Origin: JACVRX01 sp046726315
GTDB lineage: Bacteria > Actinomycetota > Actinomycetes > Jiangellales > Jiangellaceae
Length of the DNA stretch: 64,000 nt
NCBI GenBank assembly: GCA_046726315.1
Contig: JBKPAG010000004.1
Location: 1-64,000, forward strand
Direction of reading: 5' to 3'
Below, in pieces: positions 25,406 through 33,169 of the stretch (its first letter is position 1; every line of letters starts with the position of its first letter). Under the pieces are notes generated by a model. That model worked only from the letters and a program-made list of their open reading frames with translations, ran no database searches and was not told the origin of the DNA. Made by a program: the position numbers and the translations under genes.

Positions 25406-25468
25406 CCCCACCCCCTTGCGGGGACTAGCACCTCAAGCTAGCGCGTCTGCCAATTCCGCCACCCGGAC
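25385..25468 (-). tRNA. tRNA-Leu (anticodon GAG)
   Basis: 84 nt. Acceptor GTCCGGG pairs with CTCGGAC (one G-U), discriminator A. D-arm gtggcggaattggcagacgc. Anticodon stem CTAGC/GCTAG around TTGAGGT gives anticodon GAG, reading CUC. A long class-II variable arm (ccccgcaagggg) and T-arm gggggttcaagtccccc complete the fold. CCA is not encoded. It is the integration target of the element to its left. Confidence 0.95.
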
Positions 25469-25621
25469 GTGCGCCACCGACGCAGGAAGCGTCGCGGCGC
25501 ATGAAACTGTACCAACCGCCAATGTTGAGCGGCCAACCACGAGCGCGGCGGCCGTGGGCGAGGTGTCGATTCTGACCCGGCGGGTAGCGTCCTCAGCCAT
25601 ACCACGACGAGAGGCGCCAGC

Positions 25622-26107
25622 GTGGCCGAAGAGAGTTACACGCGCGAGGGCGAAAGTAAGGCCGAGAGCCTCGACCGGCACTGGCAGGAGCTGCTCCAGG
25701 AGCTCCGGGTCGCCCAAGCCGGCACTCAGATCCTGTTCGCGTTCCTGCTCACGATCGCATTCACGCAGCCCTTCAGGGAGTCCGACGACGTCACCCATGC
25801 TGTCTATGCCGTGACTCTGATCTTGGCATCACTTGCCACAGCGCTAATGATCGGACCAGTCCCTTTCCACCGAATCGTATTTCGGCAGCGGCTACGTGAT
25901 CAGATGGTGAGGATCGCGAACCGTATGGCGTCGGGCGGACTCCTGCTGCTCATGCTTGCGATGGCAGGCAGCCTCTTCCTCGCGCTCGACGTGGCGTTCT
26001 CCCGGCCCACGGCTGTAGTCGTGGTCGCTGTTGCCCTCCTCTGGTACGTCGCCTTCTGGTACGCGTTGCCGTTGTACGTACGAAGCCGCAATAACGGGGA
26101 GGAGTGA
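25622..26107 (+). CDS. DUF6328 family membrane protein
   Basis: 161 aa from a GTG at 25622. A charged N terminus (about 1-40; REGESKAESLDRHWQELLQ) is followed by four hydrophobic segments: FAFLLTIAFTQPF, YAVTLILASLATALMIGPV, GGLLLLMLAMAGSLFLALDV and VVVVAVALLWYVAFWYALPL. The ELRVAQAGTQILFAFLLTIA block is characteristic of DUF6328 as I recall it; the function is unknown. It starts a rightward pair with the Nudix-NYN gene (12-bp gap). Confidence 0.88.
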   Translation: MAEESYTREGESKAESLDRHWQELLQELRVAQAGTQILFAFLLTIAFTQPFRESDDVTHAVYAVTLILASLATALMIGPVPFHRIVFRQRLRDQMVRIANRMASGGLLLLMLAMAGSLFLALDVAFSRPTAVVVVAVALLWYVAFWYALPLYVRSRNNGEE

Positions 26108-26119
26108 GAAGCTCAGCCT

Positions 26120-26986
26120 GTGGCATTGCTGCACCGCACTGACGGCGACGGCTGGGTGGACTGCAGCTGCGGCCGACGGCACTGGGGACGCTACGGCGCC
26201 GCAGGGCTGATGCTGGTCCGGCCCGATGGCCATGTCCTGCTGCAGCACCGAGCTGCGTGGAGTCATGAGGGCGGCACGTGGGCGCTGCCTGGAGGTGCCC
26301 GGTCGTCGACCGAGAACGCGTTGGCGACGGCGACCCGCGAGGCCGCGGAGGAGGCAGCGGTGGACCCGGCCGCGGTCACGCCGTCCGTCAGCTGGGTCGA
26401 CGACCACGGCCAGTGGTCCTACACGACCGTCGTTGCCCACACGCAGGTACCGGTCGAGGCACGGGCCGCAGACCCGGAAAGCGTCGAACTGCGCTGGGTT
26501 CGTCTCGACGCCGTGGCTTCACACCCGCTGCATCCCGCGTTCGCGGCAGCGTGGCCGCGCTTGCGCGAGCACACGACCTGCCGGCTCGTGGTCGTCGTCG
26601 ACGCTGCGAATGTGGTCGGCTCGCGGCCCGATGGCTGGTGGCGGGACCGGATGAGCGCCAACATCAGGCTGCGTGACGGATTGGCCGAGCTCGCCGGGCG
26701 CGGGATAACAGCCGGTGCGCTGGCCCTGCCGGCGGAGCTGTGGTGGCCCGATATCCGTCTCGTCGTGGAGGGTCAGGCTCGCGGGGTCAAGTCGGTGGCC
26801 GGTGTGACTGTGCGCCCGGCCGATCGCGACGGCGACACGTTGATTGCGGAGATCGTCGCGGAGTCCAGGCGCGAACGGCCAGACGACCACCTGATCGCCG
26901 TCACTGCCGACCGGGCTCTTCGCTCATACGTGCAGGATCTGGGGGCCGCCGTCGTCGGGCCGGCGACGCTGCTCAATCTGCTCTGA
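26120..26986 (+). CDS. Nudix hydrolase domain fused to a NYN/PIN-like domain
   Basis: 288 aa. The N-terminal Nudix domain (about 1-150) has the box GGARSSTENALATATREAAE continuing EAAV; the usual Gly of the EExGU end is Ala. The C-terminal half (about 153-288) begins LVVVVDAANVVGSRPDGWWR, an acidic strand like NYN/PIN nucleases. Further acidic positions are in PDDHLIAVTADRALRSYV. An N-terminal CSCGRRHWG may bind a metal. Nudix enzymes cleave nucleoside-diphosphate-linked compounds and NYN domains cleave RNA; the joint role is not known. Confidence 0.88.
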   Translation: MALLHRTDGDGWVDCSCGRRHWGRYGAAGLMLVRPDGHVLLQHRAAWSHEGGTWALPGGARSSTENALATATREAAEEAAVDPAAVTPSVSWVDDHGQWSYTTVVAHTQVPVEARAADPESVELRWVRLDAVASHPLHPAFAAAWPRLREHTTCRLVVVVDAANVVGSRPDGWWRDRMSANIRLRDGLAELAGRGITAGALALPAELWWPDIRLVVEGQARGVKSVAGVTVRPADRDGDTLIAEIVAESRRERPDDHLIAVTADRALRSYVQDLGAAVVGPATLLNLL

Positions 26987-27009
26987 CCGGCGCAGCGCTC
27001 GACCTGGGC

Positions 27010-27894
27010 CTATGCGGACTTCCGCTTGGCTGCTGTCTTCTTGGCGGTGGCCTTCTTGGCCGGTGCCTTCTTCGCCCCAGCCGCCTTCTTGGCAGCGGGC
27101 TTCTCCTCCGCAGCCTCACCGCGCTGCTTCTTCGCCTCGGCAACACTGCGCCGCAGGGCTTCCATCAGGTCGACGACCTTGCCCTCGTCCGGGGCAGCCT
27201 CCGGCGGGCGAGTGATCTCAGCACCTTCGACCTTGGCCTCGACGACCTGGAGCAGGGCCTCCCGATATTCGTCGACATACTCGGTGGGCTCGAACTCCTC
27301 GGCCATCGCGTCGATGTACGACTCGGCCATCCGCATCTCCTGTGGGCGAACGCCGATGTCGTCGTCGAGGAACTTGAAGTCGGGCCGGCGGACCTCGTCG
27401 GGCCAGAGCATCGTCTGCACGACGAGCACGCCTTCGCGCGGGCGGAGGACGGCAAGCCGTTCCCGGTTGCGCAGGGCGACCTTGACGACCGCAACGCGCC
27501 CGGCCTTCTCCAGCGCGTCGCGGAACAGAACGTACGGCTTAGCGTCGGCACTGGGCTCGGCGTAGTAGGCCCGGGACAGCGCGGTCGGATCGATCTCCTC
27601 GAACGGCACGAACGCCTGCACCTCGACCACCTTGCTCGAGGAAATCGGCAGGTCCGTCAGGTCCTCGTCGGTGAGGACGACCATGTCTCCGCCGGGCAGC
27701 TCGTATCCCTTGGCGATGTCGGCGTAGGCCACCTCATGGCCGCCGTCGTCGCAGATGCGCTTGTACCGGATCCGCCCTCCGTCGGCCGCGTGGACCTGGC
27801 GGAAGCTCACGTCCTTCTCCTCGGTTGCGGCGACCAGCCGGACCGGGATCGACACCAGGCCGAACGAGATCGACCCCTTCCACACCGTCTGCAT
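27010..27894 (-). CDS. ku: Non-homologous end-joining protein Ku
   Basis: 294 aa from the ATG at 27894 (MQTVWKGSISFGLVSIPVRL), with aaggagcg as ribosome binding site. Homodimeric ring that binds double-strand DNA ends and recruits LigD. Core about 1-250 (RYKRICDDGGHEVAYADIAK, EIDPTALSRAYYAEP). The C-terminal tail from about 255 is Lys/Ala-rich (KKAAGAKKAPAKKA type), as in the extended Ku of mycobacteria and streptomycetes, where it aids DNA binding. No ligD is in the window. It converges on the Nudix-NYN gene with a 23-bp gap. Confidence 0.97.
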   Translation of the reverse strand: MQTVWKGSISFGLVSIPVRLVAATEEKDVSFRQVHAADGGRIRYKRICDDGGHEVAYADIAKGYELPGGDMVVLTDEDLTDLPISSSKVVEVQAFVPFEEIDPTALSRAYYAEPSADAKPYVLFRDALEKAGRVAVVKVALRNRERLAVLRPREGVLVVQTMLWPDEVRRPDFKFLDDDIGVRPQEMRMAESYIDAMAEEFEPTEYVDEYREALLQVVEAKVEGAEITRPPEAAPDEGKVVDLMEALRRSVAEAKKQRGEAAEEKPAAKKAAGAKKAPAKKATAKKTAAKRKSA

Positions 27895-28033
27895 CAACCG
27901 CTCCTTCCGAGCATTTTCGTCACGATCATCTCTCACCTGGACGGTCCTGACCACAGCCCGACTCGGTTCGGCGCGCCTCCCCGCCCCGACTCGGGGATCT
28001 GGCAACGTTAGAGATGATCGGGAAGGGGCCGTC

Positions 28034-28192
28034 ATGACCAGGCTCTGGTGTTGGGATTGCGCCGACGACGAGGACTTCGACACTGTTCCCGATGCACACG
28101 AGACCGAGCGTGCCTGCACCGGTTGTGCCGCTGCCGTGCTCGTCGGCTATGTGATCCTGCCCGACGCCGCCGAGTTCGCCGCCGTCGCCTGA
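28034..28192 (+). CDS. Small four-cysteine (zinc-ribbon-like) protein
   Basis: 52 aa, start ATG at 28034 after ggaagggg. The two CxxC pairs, LWCWDCADDEDFD and ACTGCAAAVLVGYV, would form a rubredoxin-type metal site. The protein is acidic, with many Asp/Glu between the pairs. The last 46 bp overlap the end of the convergent TrmH-like gene. The function is unknown. The arrangement and ribosome binding site make it likely real despite its size. Confidence 0.65.
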   Translation: MTRLWCWDCADDEDFDTVPDAHETERACTGCAAAVLVGYVILPDAAEFAAVA

Positions 28193-28998
28193 CTGCCCAA
28201 TACGTAGAACGCCACCGCCGCAGCCGCAGCGACATTGAGCGAGTCGATGCCAGGTCGCATGGGGATCCGCACCCGGATGTCGGCATCGGAGAGCCAGCGC
28301 TGCGAGAGCCCTTCGCCCTCGCTGCCCACGACCACGGCGAATCGCTCTGGACATCTGACCTGGTTCAGCGCGACGGCACCGGCAGCCGGGGTCAGGGCGA
28401 GGACCAGGAAGCCGGCTCGACGTAGCTCGTCCAGCCCGTCGTACCACCTCGCCATCCTGGTATACGGGGTGGAGAACACCGCGCCCATGGACACCTTGAC
28501 CGAGCGGCGGTAGAGCGGATCGGCGCAACGCGGGCTCAACAGAACTGCGTCCATCCCCAACGCGGCACCAGCCCGGAACACGGCGCCCACGTTCGCGTGG
28601 TCGACGAGGTCCTCCAGAACCACGACCCGCCTGGCACCGGCCAGGACGTCAGCAACCTCCGGCAGTGGGAGGCGACCCAACGAGGCGAGAGCACCTCGGT
28701 GCACGTGGAAACCCGTGACTGACTCGATCAGCTCTGCCGGTGCGAGGTAACACGGCGCCTCGGCGGCCCGCTCGAGAACATCGGCCAGACCCGCGACCCA
28801 TCGGGACGCCATGAGGAACGATCGGACTGGGAATCCTGCCTCGACCGCCCGGCGGACCACCTTCTCGCCCTCGGCGAGGAACAGCCCGTGCTCCGCTTCC
28901 AGCGACGTCCGCAACTCGACGTCGCGCAGCGAAAGGTAGTCGGCGAGCCGGGGATCGGCAGCATCGCCGACGTGCTCGATCCGGGCCACGGCCGGCAT
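28147..28998 (-). CDS. SpoU/TrmH-family RNA 2'-O-methyltransferase
   Basis: 283 aa. An N-terminal substrate-binding segment (about 1-110; LFLAEGEKVVRRAVEAGF) precedes the SPOUT knot. Motif 1 is in DHANVGAVFRAGAALG with the catalytic Arg, motif 2 in FAVVVGSEGEGLSQRWL, motif 3 in IPMRPGIDSLNVAAAAAV. Uses SAM to methylate ribose in rRNA or tRNA; the target base is not inferable. Followed leftward-upstream by a TauE/SafE gene 15 bp away on the same strand. Confidence 0.94.
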   Translation of the reverse strand: MPAVARIEHVGDAADPRLADYLSLRDVELRTSLEAEHGLFLAEGEKVVRRAVEAGFPVRSFLMASRWVAGLADVLERAAEAPCYLAPAELIESVTGFHVHRGALASLGRLPLPEVADVLAGARRVVVLEDLVDHANVGAVFRAGAALGMDAVLLSPRCADPLYRRSVKVSMGAVFSTPYTRMARWYDGLDELRRAGFLVLALTPAAGAVALNQVRCPERFAVVVGSEGEGLSQRWLSDADIRVRIPMRPGIDSLNVAAAAAVAFYVLGSQATAANSAASGRIT

Positions 28999-29013
28999 GA
29001 TGCCACGCAGGTC

Positions 29014-29757
29014 TCAACGCAATGACACCACGGCAACCAACCCAATGACGACGACAGTCCCACGTAGCACCGTCCCCGGCAGCCGACGAGCGACGCCCGC
29101 GCCGACGAGGCCCCCGAGCGTCGAACCTGCCGCGATCAGCGCCGCTGCTGCCCACTCGACGTCGGCAGCGGCGACGAAGATTAGACCCGCCACCAGATTG
29201 GCCAGGACCGCAAGGACGTTCTTCGCGGCGTTCACCCGCTGAAGGGTTTCGTCGAGACCCAGCCCGAGGACGGCGATCAGAAGCACGCCCTGGCCGGCCC
29301 CCAGGTAGCCGCCGTACGTGCCGATCGCCAGGACCAGCAGCCAGACCAGTGGTCCCCCGTGATGCGGCCTGGTTCGCTCACCCAGCCTGCGCACCAGCCA
29401 GGGCTGGATCACGACGAGCACGCACCCGACCAGGATCAGCGCCGGCACGACCGCGACAAATGACGACTCCGGGAGAACGAGAAGCAGGACGGCGCCCAGG
29501 CTTGCGCCGACCACGGTCGCCGTGGCAAGCCGGAGCACACGCGGTCGCTGGCCGGTCAGCTCCCGGCGGTAACCCCAGGCTCCGGCGATCCCGCCCGGGA
29601 CCAAACCAACCGTGTTCGACACGTTGGCGACGACGGGCGGCAGGCCGATGGCCAGCAGGGTTGGGAACGTCACCAAGGTGCCTGACCCGACGACCGCGTT
29701 GATAGCGCCTGCGACCAGCCCGGCGAGCCCCACCAGGACGGCTTCCAGGGCGCTCAT
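29014..29757 (-). CDS. TauE/SafE (TSUP) family anion exporter
   Basis: 247 aa from the ATG at 29757 (MSALEAVLVGLAGLVAGAIN); the frame is open further upstream but runs antiparallel to nothing homologous. About seven to eight transmembrane segments in two repeats: VVGSGTLVTFPTLLAIGLPP in the first and GTYGGYLGAGQGVLLIAVLG in the second are the paired TSUP signatures. Likely exports sulfite, sulfonates or another organic anion; the substrate is unknown. Confidence 0.92.
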   Translation of the reverse strand: MSALEAVLVGLAGLVAGAINAVVGSGTLVTFPTLLAIGLPPVVANVSNTVGLVPGGIAGAWGYRRELTGQRPRVLRLATATVVGASLGAVLLLVLPESSFVAVVPALILVGCVLVVIQPWLVRRLGERTRPHHGGPLVWLLVLAIGTYGGYLGAGQGVLLIAVLGLGLDETLQRVNAAKNVLAVLANLVAGLIFVAAADVEWAAAALIAAGSTLGGLVGAGVARRLPGTVLRGTVVVIGLVAVVSLR

Positions 29758-29842
29758 CCGGCGACCGAGGTGCGCCAACGGCTCGAGGACAGGCTCGAGA
29801 GTGGCTCCTGCCGGCGCCGTCGGCTGGTGGTCACTCCTCGCG

Positions 29843-30955
29843 CTAGCGACTGTCTGGAGTCGCCGAAGCCTGTTGGGCCGCCTCCAGGGCCTCCCGGACC
29901 TCGGCGTGCGCCTCCGACAGCGCCGCTTCGGTCTCCTGTTTGGCCGCTTCGATCGCCGCGTCGACGTCGCCGACAGGCACCGCCGACACCGCCGTCGCGT
30001 CAACGCTGCCGCGTCGAGCGGAGTCTCCGGTGACCTGGGTCCCCAGCCGCCCGACCACTGACCCAAGCCCCTCCAGCGCAGCACCGATCTCACTGGGCAC
30101 GATCCACACCTTGTTCGCGTCCCCTCGCGCGATCTCCGGCAGCATCTGCAGGTACTGGTAGGACAGCAGCTTCTGGTCCGGGTTGCCGCGATGGATGGCG
30201 TCGAACACAGCGTGGATCGCCTTGGCCTCGCCGTCGGCTCGGAGGACCTGGGCCTGCTTCGCGGCCTCGGCGTCCAGCACGGTGGCCTGTTTCCGGCCCT
30301 CTGCCGTGAGGATCGCGGCCTGCTTCTGGCCCTCGGCGGTGAGTATCTGGGACTGCCGCACACCCTCGGCGTTCAGGATCACCGCGCGCTTGTCGCGGTC
30401 AGCGCGCATTTGTTTCTCCATCGAGTCTTTGATCGAGGGCGGCGGGTCGATCGCCTTGAGCTCCACCCGATTGACCCGGATCCCCCACTTGCCCGTCGCC
30501 TCGTCGAGCACGCCACGCAGCGCGTTGTTGATCTCCTCGCGGCTGGTCAGCGTGCGTTCGAGGTCCATCCCGCCGATGACGTTGCGCAGCGTCGTCACGG
30601 TGAGCTGCTCGATGCCTTGGATGTAGTTGGCGATCTCGTAAGTGGCTGCCTTTGGATCGGTGACCTGGTAGTAGATGACCGTGTCGATCGACACGACCAG
30701 GTTGTCCTGGGTGATGACCGGCTGGGGCGGGAACGAGACCACCTGCTCACGCAGGTCGATCAGCGGCAGCACCCGGTCGACGAACGGCACGACCACGGTC
30801 AGCCCAGGGTCGAGCTTGCGGTTGTAGCGACCGAGTCGCTCGACGATGCCGGCCCGCGCCTGCGGCACGATCCGCACCGACTTCGCGAGTGTGACCAGCA
30901 CAAAGGTGAACAGCAGCAATACGACGACCAGCACGACCGTCGAACCGACGTCCAT
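29843..30955 (-). CDS. SPFH/band-7 (stomatin-like) membrane protease-associated protein
   Basis: 370 aa. N-terminal transmembrane helix (about 6-24; VVLVVVLLLFTFVLVTLA), then the SPFH domain (VPQARAGIVERLGRYNRKLD, LREQVVSFPPQPVITQDN, VSIDTVIYYQVTDP). A long coiled coil follows with a repeated Glu-Gly-x-Lys-Gln motif (SQILTAEGQKQAAILTAEG and on). The C-terminal tail is Ala/Glu-rich. Paired with an NfeD gene upstream on the same strand (67-bp gap), the usual partner; together they form membrane microdomain complexes. E. coli QmcA is the nearest well-known relative. Confidence 0.94.
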   Translation of the reverse strand: MDVGSTVVLVVVLLLFTFVLVTLAKSVRIVPQARAGIVERLGRYNRKLDPGLTVVVPFVDRVLPLIDLREQVVSFPPQPVITQDNLVVSIDTVIYYQVTDPKAATYEIANYIQGIEQLTVTTLRNVIGGMDLERTLTSREEINNALRGVLDEATGKWGIRVNRVELKAIDPPPSIKDSMEKQMRADRDKRAVILNAEGVRQSQILTAEGQKQAAILTAEGRKQATVLDAEAAKQAQVLRADGEAKAIHAVFDAIHRGNPDQKLLSYQYLQMLPEIARGDANKVWIVPSEIGAALEGLGSVVGRLGTQVTGDSARRGSVDATAVSAVPVGDVDAAIEAAKQETEAALSEAHAEVREALEAAQQASATPDSR

Positions 30956-31022
30956 CGATCAGTACCTTCCGCTACATGTCGTCGGGCTCCGAGCGGAGCC
31001 CGCGGTGGGCGGCACGACGAAG

Positions 31023-31484
31023 TTACGGACCCTCCGCTTCGTATACGAGGGCCGTCGCTCCTTGTATCTCCACGACGTCGACTGATGCCCCGATCTCGAT
31101 CACCGCGTGGTCATAACTGCGCGCCGACCAGACCTCGCCTGCGAGCTTGATCCGGCCGCCGTGGGAATCGACGCGCTCGATCACCGTCGCTCGGCGCCCG
31201 ACCAGGGCCGCGACCCCAGTCCGAGCGCTGACCGGCTGGCGCAGGTGCCGCTTCGCCACGGGCCGGACAACTCCGATCAGCGCGCCGCTGGCAACGATGG
31301 CGACCAGCGCCTGGACCAGGAACGGTGCGCCCACCATGGCGGCGACACCGCCGGCCAGCGCGCCGCCGCCGAGCATGAGGAACATCAGGTCGAGAGTGGT
31401 CGTCTCGACGATGCCGAAGACCAGGGCAAGGCCAAGCCAGAGCACCCAGGCGTTGTCGCCAAGCCACTCCGCCAAATCGCCCAC
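31023..31484 (-). CDS. NfeD family protein (short form)
   Basis: 153 aa. Three hydrophobic segments (WVLWLGLALVFGIVETTT; LMFLMLGGGALAGGVAAMVG; LVQALVAIVASGALIGVV) and a C-terminal OB-fold (about 88-150; GVAALVGRRATVIERVDSHG, RIKLAGEVWSARS, VDVVEIQGATALVYE). The short NfeD lacks the ClpP-like protease domain. Next to the SPFH gene, its expected partner. Confidence 0.93.
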   Translation of the reverse strand: MGDLAEWLGDNAWVLWLGLALVFGIVETTTLDLMFLMLGGGALAGGVAAMVGAPFLVQALVAIVASGALIGVVRPVAKRHLRQPVSARTGVAALVGRRATVIERVDSHGGRIKLAGEVWSARSYDHAVIEIGASVDVVEIQGATALVYEAEGP

Positions 31485-31537
31485 ACCTCAAGCGTAGGCG
31501 ATCAGCGCAGGCAGAACGGTGGCTGTGGAGTGGATTC

Positions 31538-32320
31538 TCACCCGGCTCTGGCCGTCCATCGGCCGCCGTTGCGGCTCACCGTCAAGGTCAGCCCGAAGCA
31601 GGCGCTCAACGCTTCGTCGGTGATGGTCTCGGCCACTGGTCCGGAGGCAACCACGCGGCCCGCGCGCAGCAGCAGCGCGTGGGTGAAGCCGGTTGGAATC
31701 TCCTCGACGTGGTGGGTCACCAAGACGGTGGCCGGCGACGATGGATCCACGGCGATGTCGCCCAGCGCCGCGACCAGCGCCTCCCGCCCGCCAAGATCCA
31801 GCCCAGCGGCAGGCTCGTCGAGCAGGAGAAGCTCCGGGTCGGTCATCAGCGCCCGCGCGATCTGCACCCGCTTGCGCTCCCCTTCGGACAGCGTGCCGAA
31901 CGTCCGGTCGGCGAGGTCTCTCACGCCGAGCCGCTCCAGTAGCCCGTCGGCCTGGTCGACGTCGTAGCCCTCATAGAGCTCGCGCCACCGGCCGACGACG
32001 GCGTAGGAGGCGGTGACGACCACATCCCGTACGGCTTCGGCGCGCGGAATGCGATCAGCCAAAGCAGCACTCGTCAGCCCGATGCGAGGTCGGAGCTCGA
32101 AGACGTCCACGGTGCCGAGAATCTCGCCGAGAACGGCCGCATAGCCGCTGGTCGGATGGACCTGCGCGGAGGCGACCTGTAGCAACGTAGTCTTGCCGGC
32201 ACCGTTGGGCCCGAGCACCACCCACCGGTCCTGTTCGGCCACCGCCCAGGTGACCTGGTCGAGCAGGTACTGTCCCGATCGCACCACCGAGACGTCGGCC
32301 AACTCGAGGACGTCGGTCAT
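31538..32320 (-). CDS. ABC transporter ATP-binding protein
   Basis: 260 aa from the ATG at 32320 (MTDVLELADVSVVRSGQYLL). Walker A GPNGAGKTTL, signature LSEGERKRVQIARAL, Walker B ELLLLDEPAAGLDL, switch His in VLVTHHVEEIP. The open frame extends far upstream without homology and was trimmed. No permease gene is adjacent, so the partner is unknown. Its close relatives are stand-alone ATPases annotated near serB in actinobacteria, as I recall. Divergent from the gene at 32411. Confidence 0.92.
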   Translation of the reverse strand: MTDVLELADVSVVRSGQYLLDQVTWAVAEQDRWVVLGPNGAGKTTLLQVASAQVHPTSGYAAVLGEILGTVDVFELRPRIGLTSAALADRIPRAEAVRDVVVTASYAVVGRWRELYEGYDVDQADGLLERLGVRDLADRTFGTLSEGERKRVQIARALMTDPELLLLDEPAAGLDLGGREALVAALGDIAVDPSSPATVLVTHHVEEIPTGFTHALLLRAGRVVASGPVAETITDEALSACFGLTLTVSRNGGRWTARAG

Positions 32321-32410
32321 GAGGCGCCAGGCTCTCCCTTGGCCGGCACGGTGCGCGCCGGAACGAACGCTGACGACCCTACGGCAGGGGCGCCCCGTAG
32401 GCTCACCGAC

Positions 32411-33157
32411 ATGCTCGGACTGCCCCGGTCGGCGCGGCTCGCGGCGTGGGCGGACTGCTGGCTGGCGGGCCAGGTCACACTCGACGAGGTGATCGTACGG
32501 GTGCAAGGCGACGATGAGCCGCACACGGTCACCGGATTGCCGACCGGGCCCGAGACGCTCAGCGCCGTTCTCGGTTCGCTTCGGGCCGGCGGCACTCGAG
32601 CTTTGCAGGTTGCCTTGCCTCGGCCGGGCGACCCGCAGGGACTGGCCGGTCCGCCCGAGCTGACAATCGAGGCGATCGCAGCTGGCGAGGCGGTCCTGTG
32701 TGTCGGGGCGCCCGTTGCGCTCGTACCAGCGATCAGATCGTTCGGTTCGCCCGGAGACTATGGCCATCTGGTGAACTGGGCCTGGTGGAACGCTGTCCCG
32801 CCCCCTCCCGGCCCCGGGTTTCAGGACGCGGAGCGCACGTTGTCCGAAAAGCTGCTCGCGGCCGCTACTACCCTGGCCGATCTCGATTTCGCAGCCTGGC
32901 GGCCCGAAATTACCCGGGTGCTGGAGGACATCCGGTCGAACGCCGCGGCCCAACCACTTCCCCGAACGTTCCCTCCCGCCGCTCAGGCGCTTGCAGCTCG
33001 GGCGGTTCGGGTACTCACCGTTGTCGCTGTCGCCCTTGACGACGACGGCCGCGCGCTCACCGCAGCGGCCGCCCAGGCCCGCCGCGAGGCGCTCGGGGCG
33101 CTCGAACGCGCAGCCCGGCATGCTCTTGTTGCCGCTTGCAACGTGCGCGCCCAATAG
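32411..33157 (+). CDS. Conserved hypothetical protein
   Basis: 248 aa from the ATG at 32411 (MLGLPRSARLAAWADCWLAG); an earlier ATG at 32339 would add 24 residues with little family character. Seen: VQGDDEPHTV, LPRPGDPQGLAGPPEL, then DYGHLVNWAWWNAVPPPPGP and an Ala/Arg-rich helical C terminus. No motif points to an activity. It lies directly before serB (12-bp gap) and is probably co-transcribed with it. Confidence 0.8.
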   Translation: MLGLPRSARLAAWADCWLAGQVTLDEVIVRVQGDDEPHTVTGLPTGPETLSAVLGSLRAGGTRALQVALPRPGDPQGLAGPPELTIEAIAAGEAVLCVGAPVALVPAIRSFGSPGDYGHLVNWAWWNAVPPPPGPGFQDAERTLSEKLLAAATTLADLDFAAWRPEITRVLEDIRSNAAAQPLPRTFPPAAQALAARAVRVLTVVAVALDDDGRALTAAAAQARREALGALERAARHALVAACNVRAQ

Positions 33158-33169
33158 CCTGTGCTCGCC

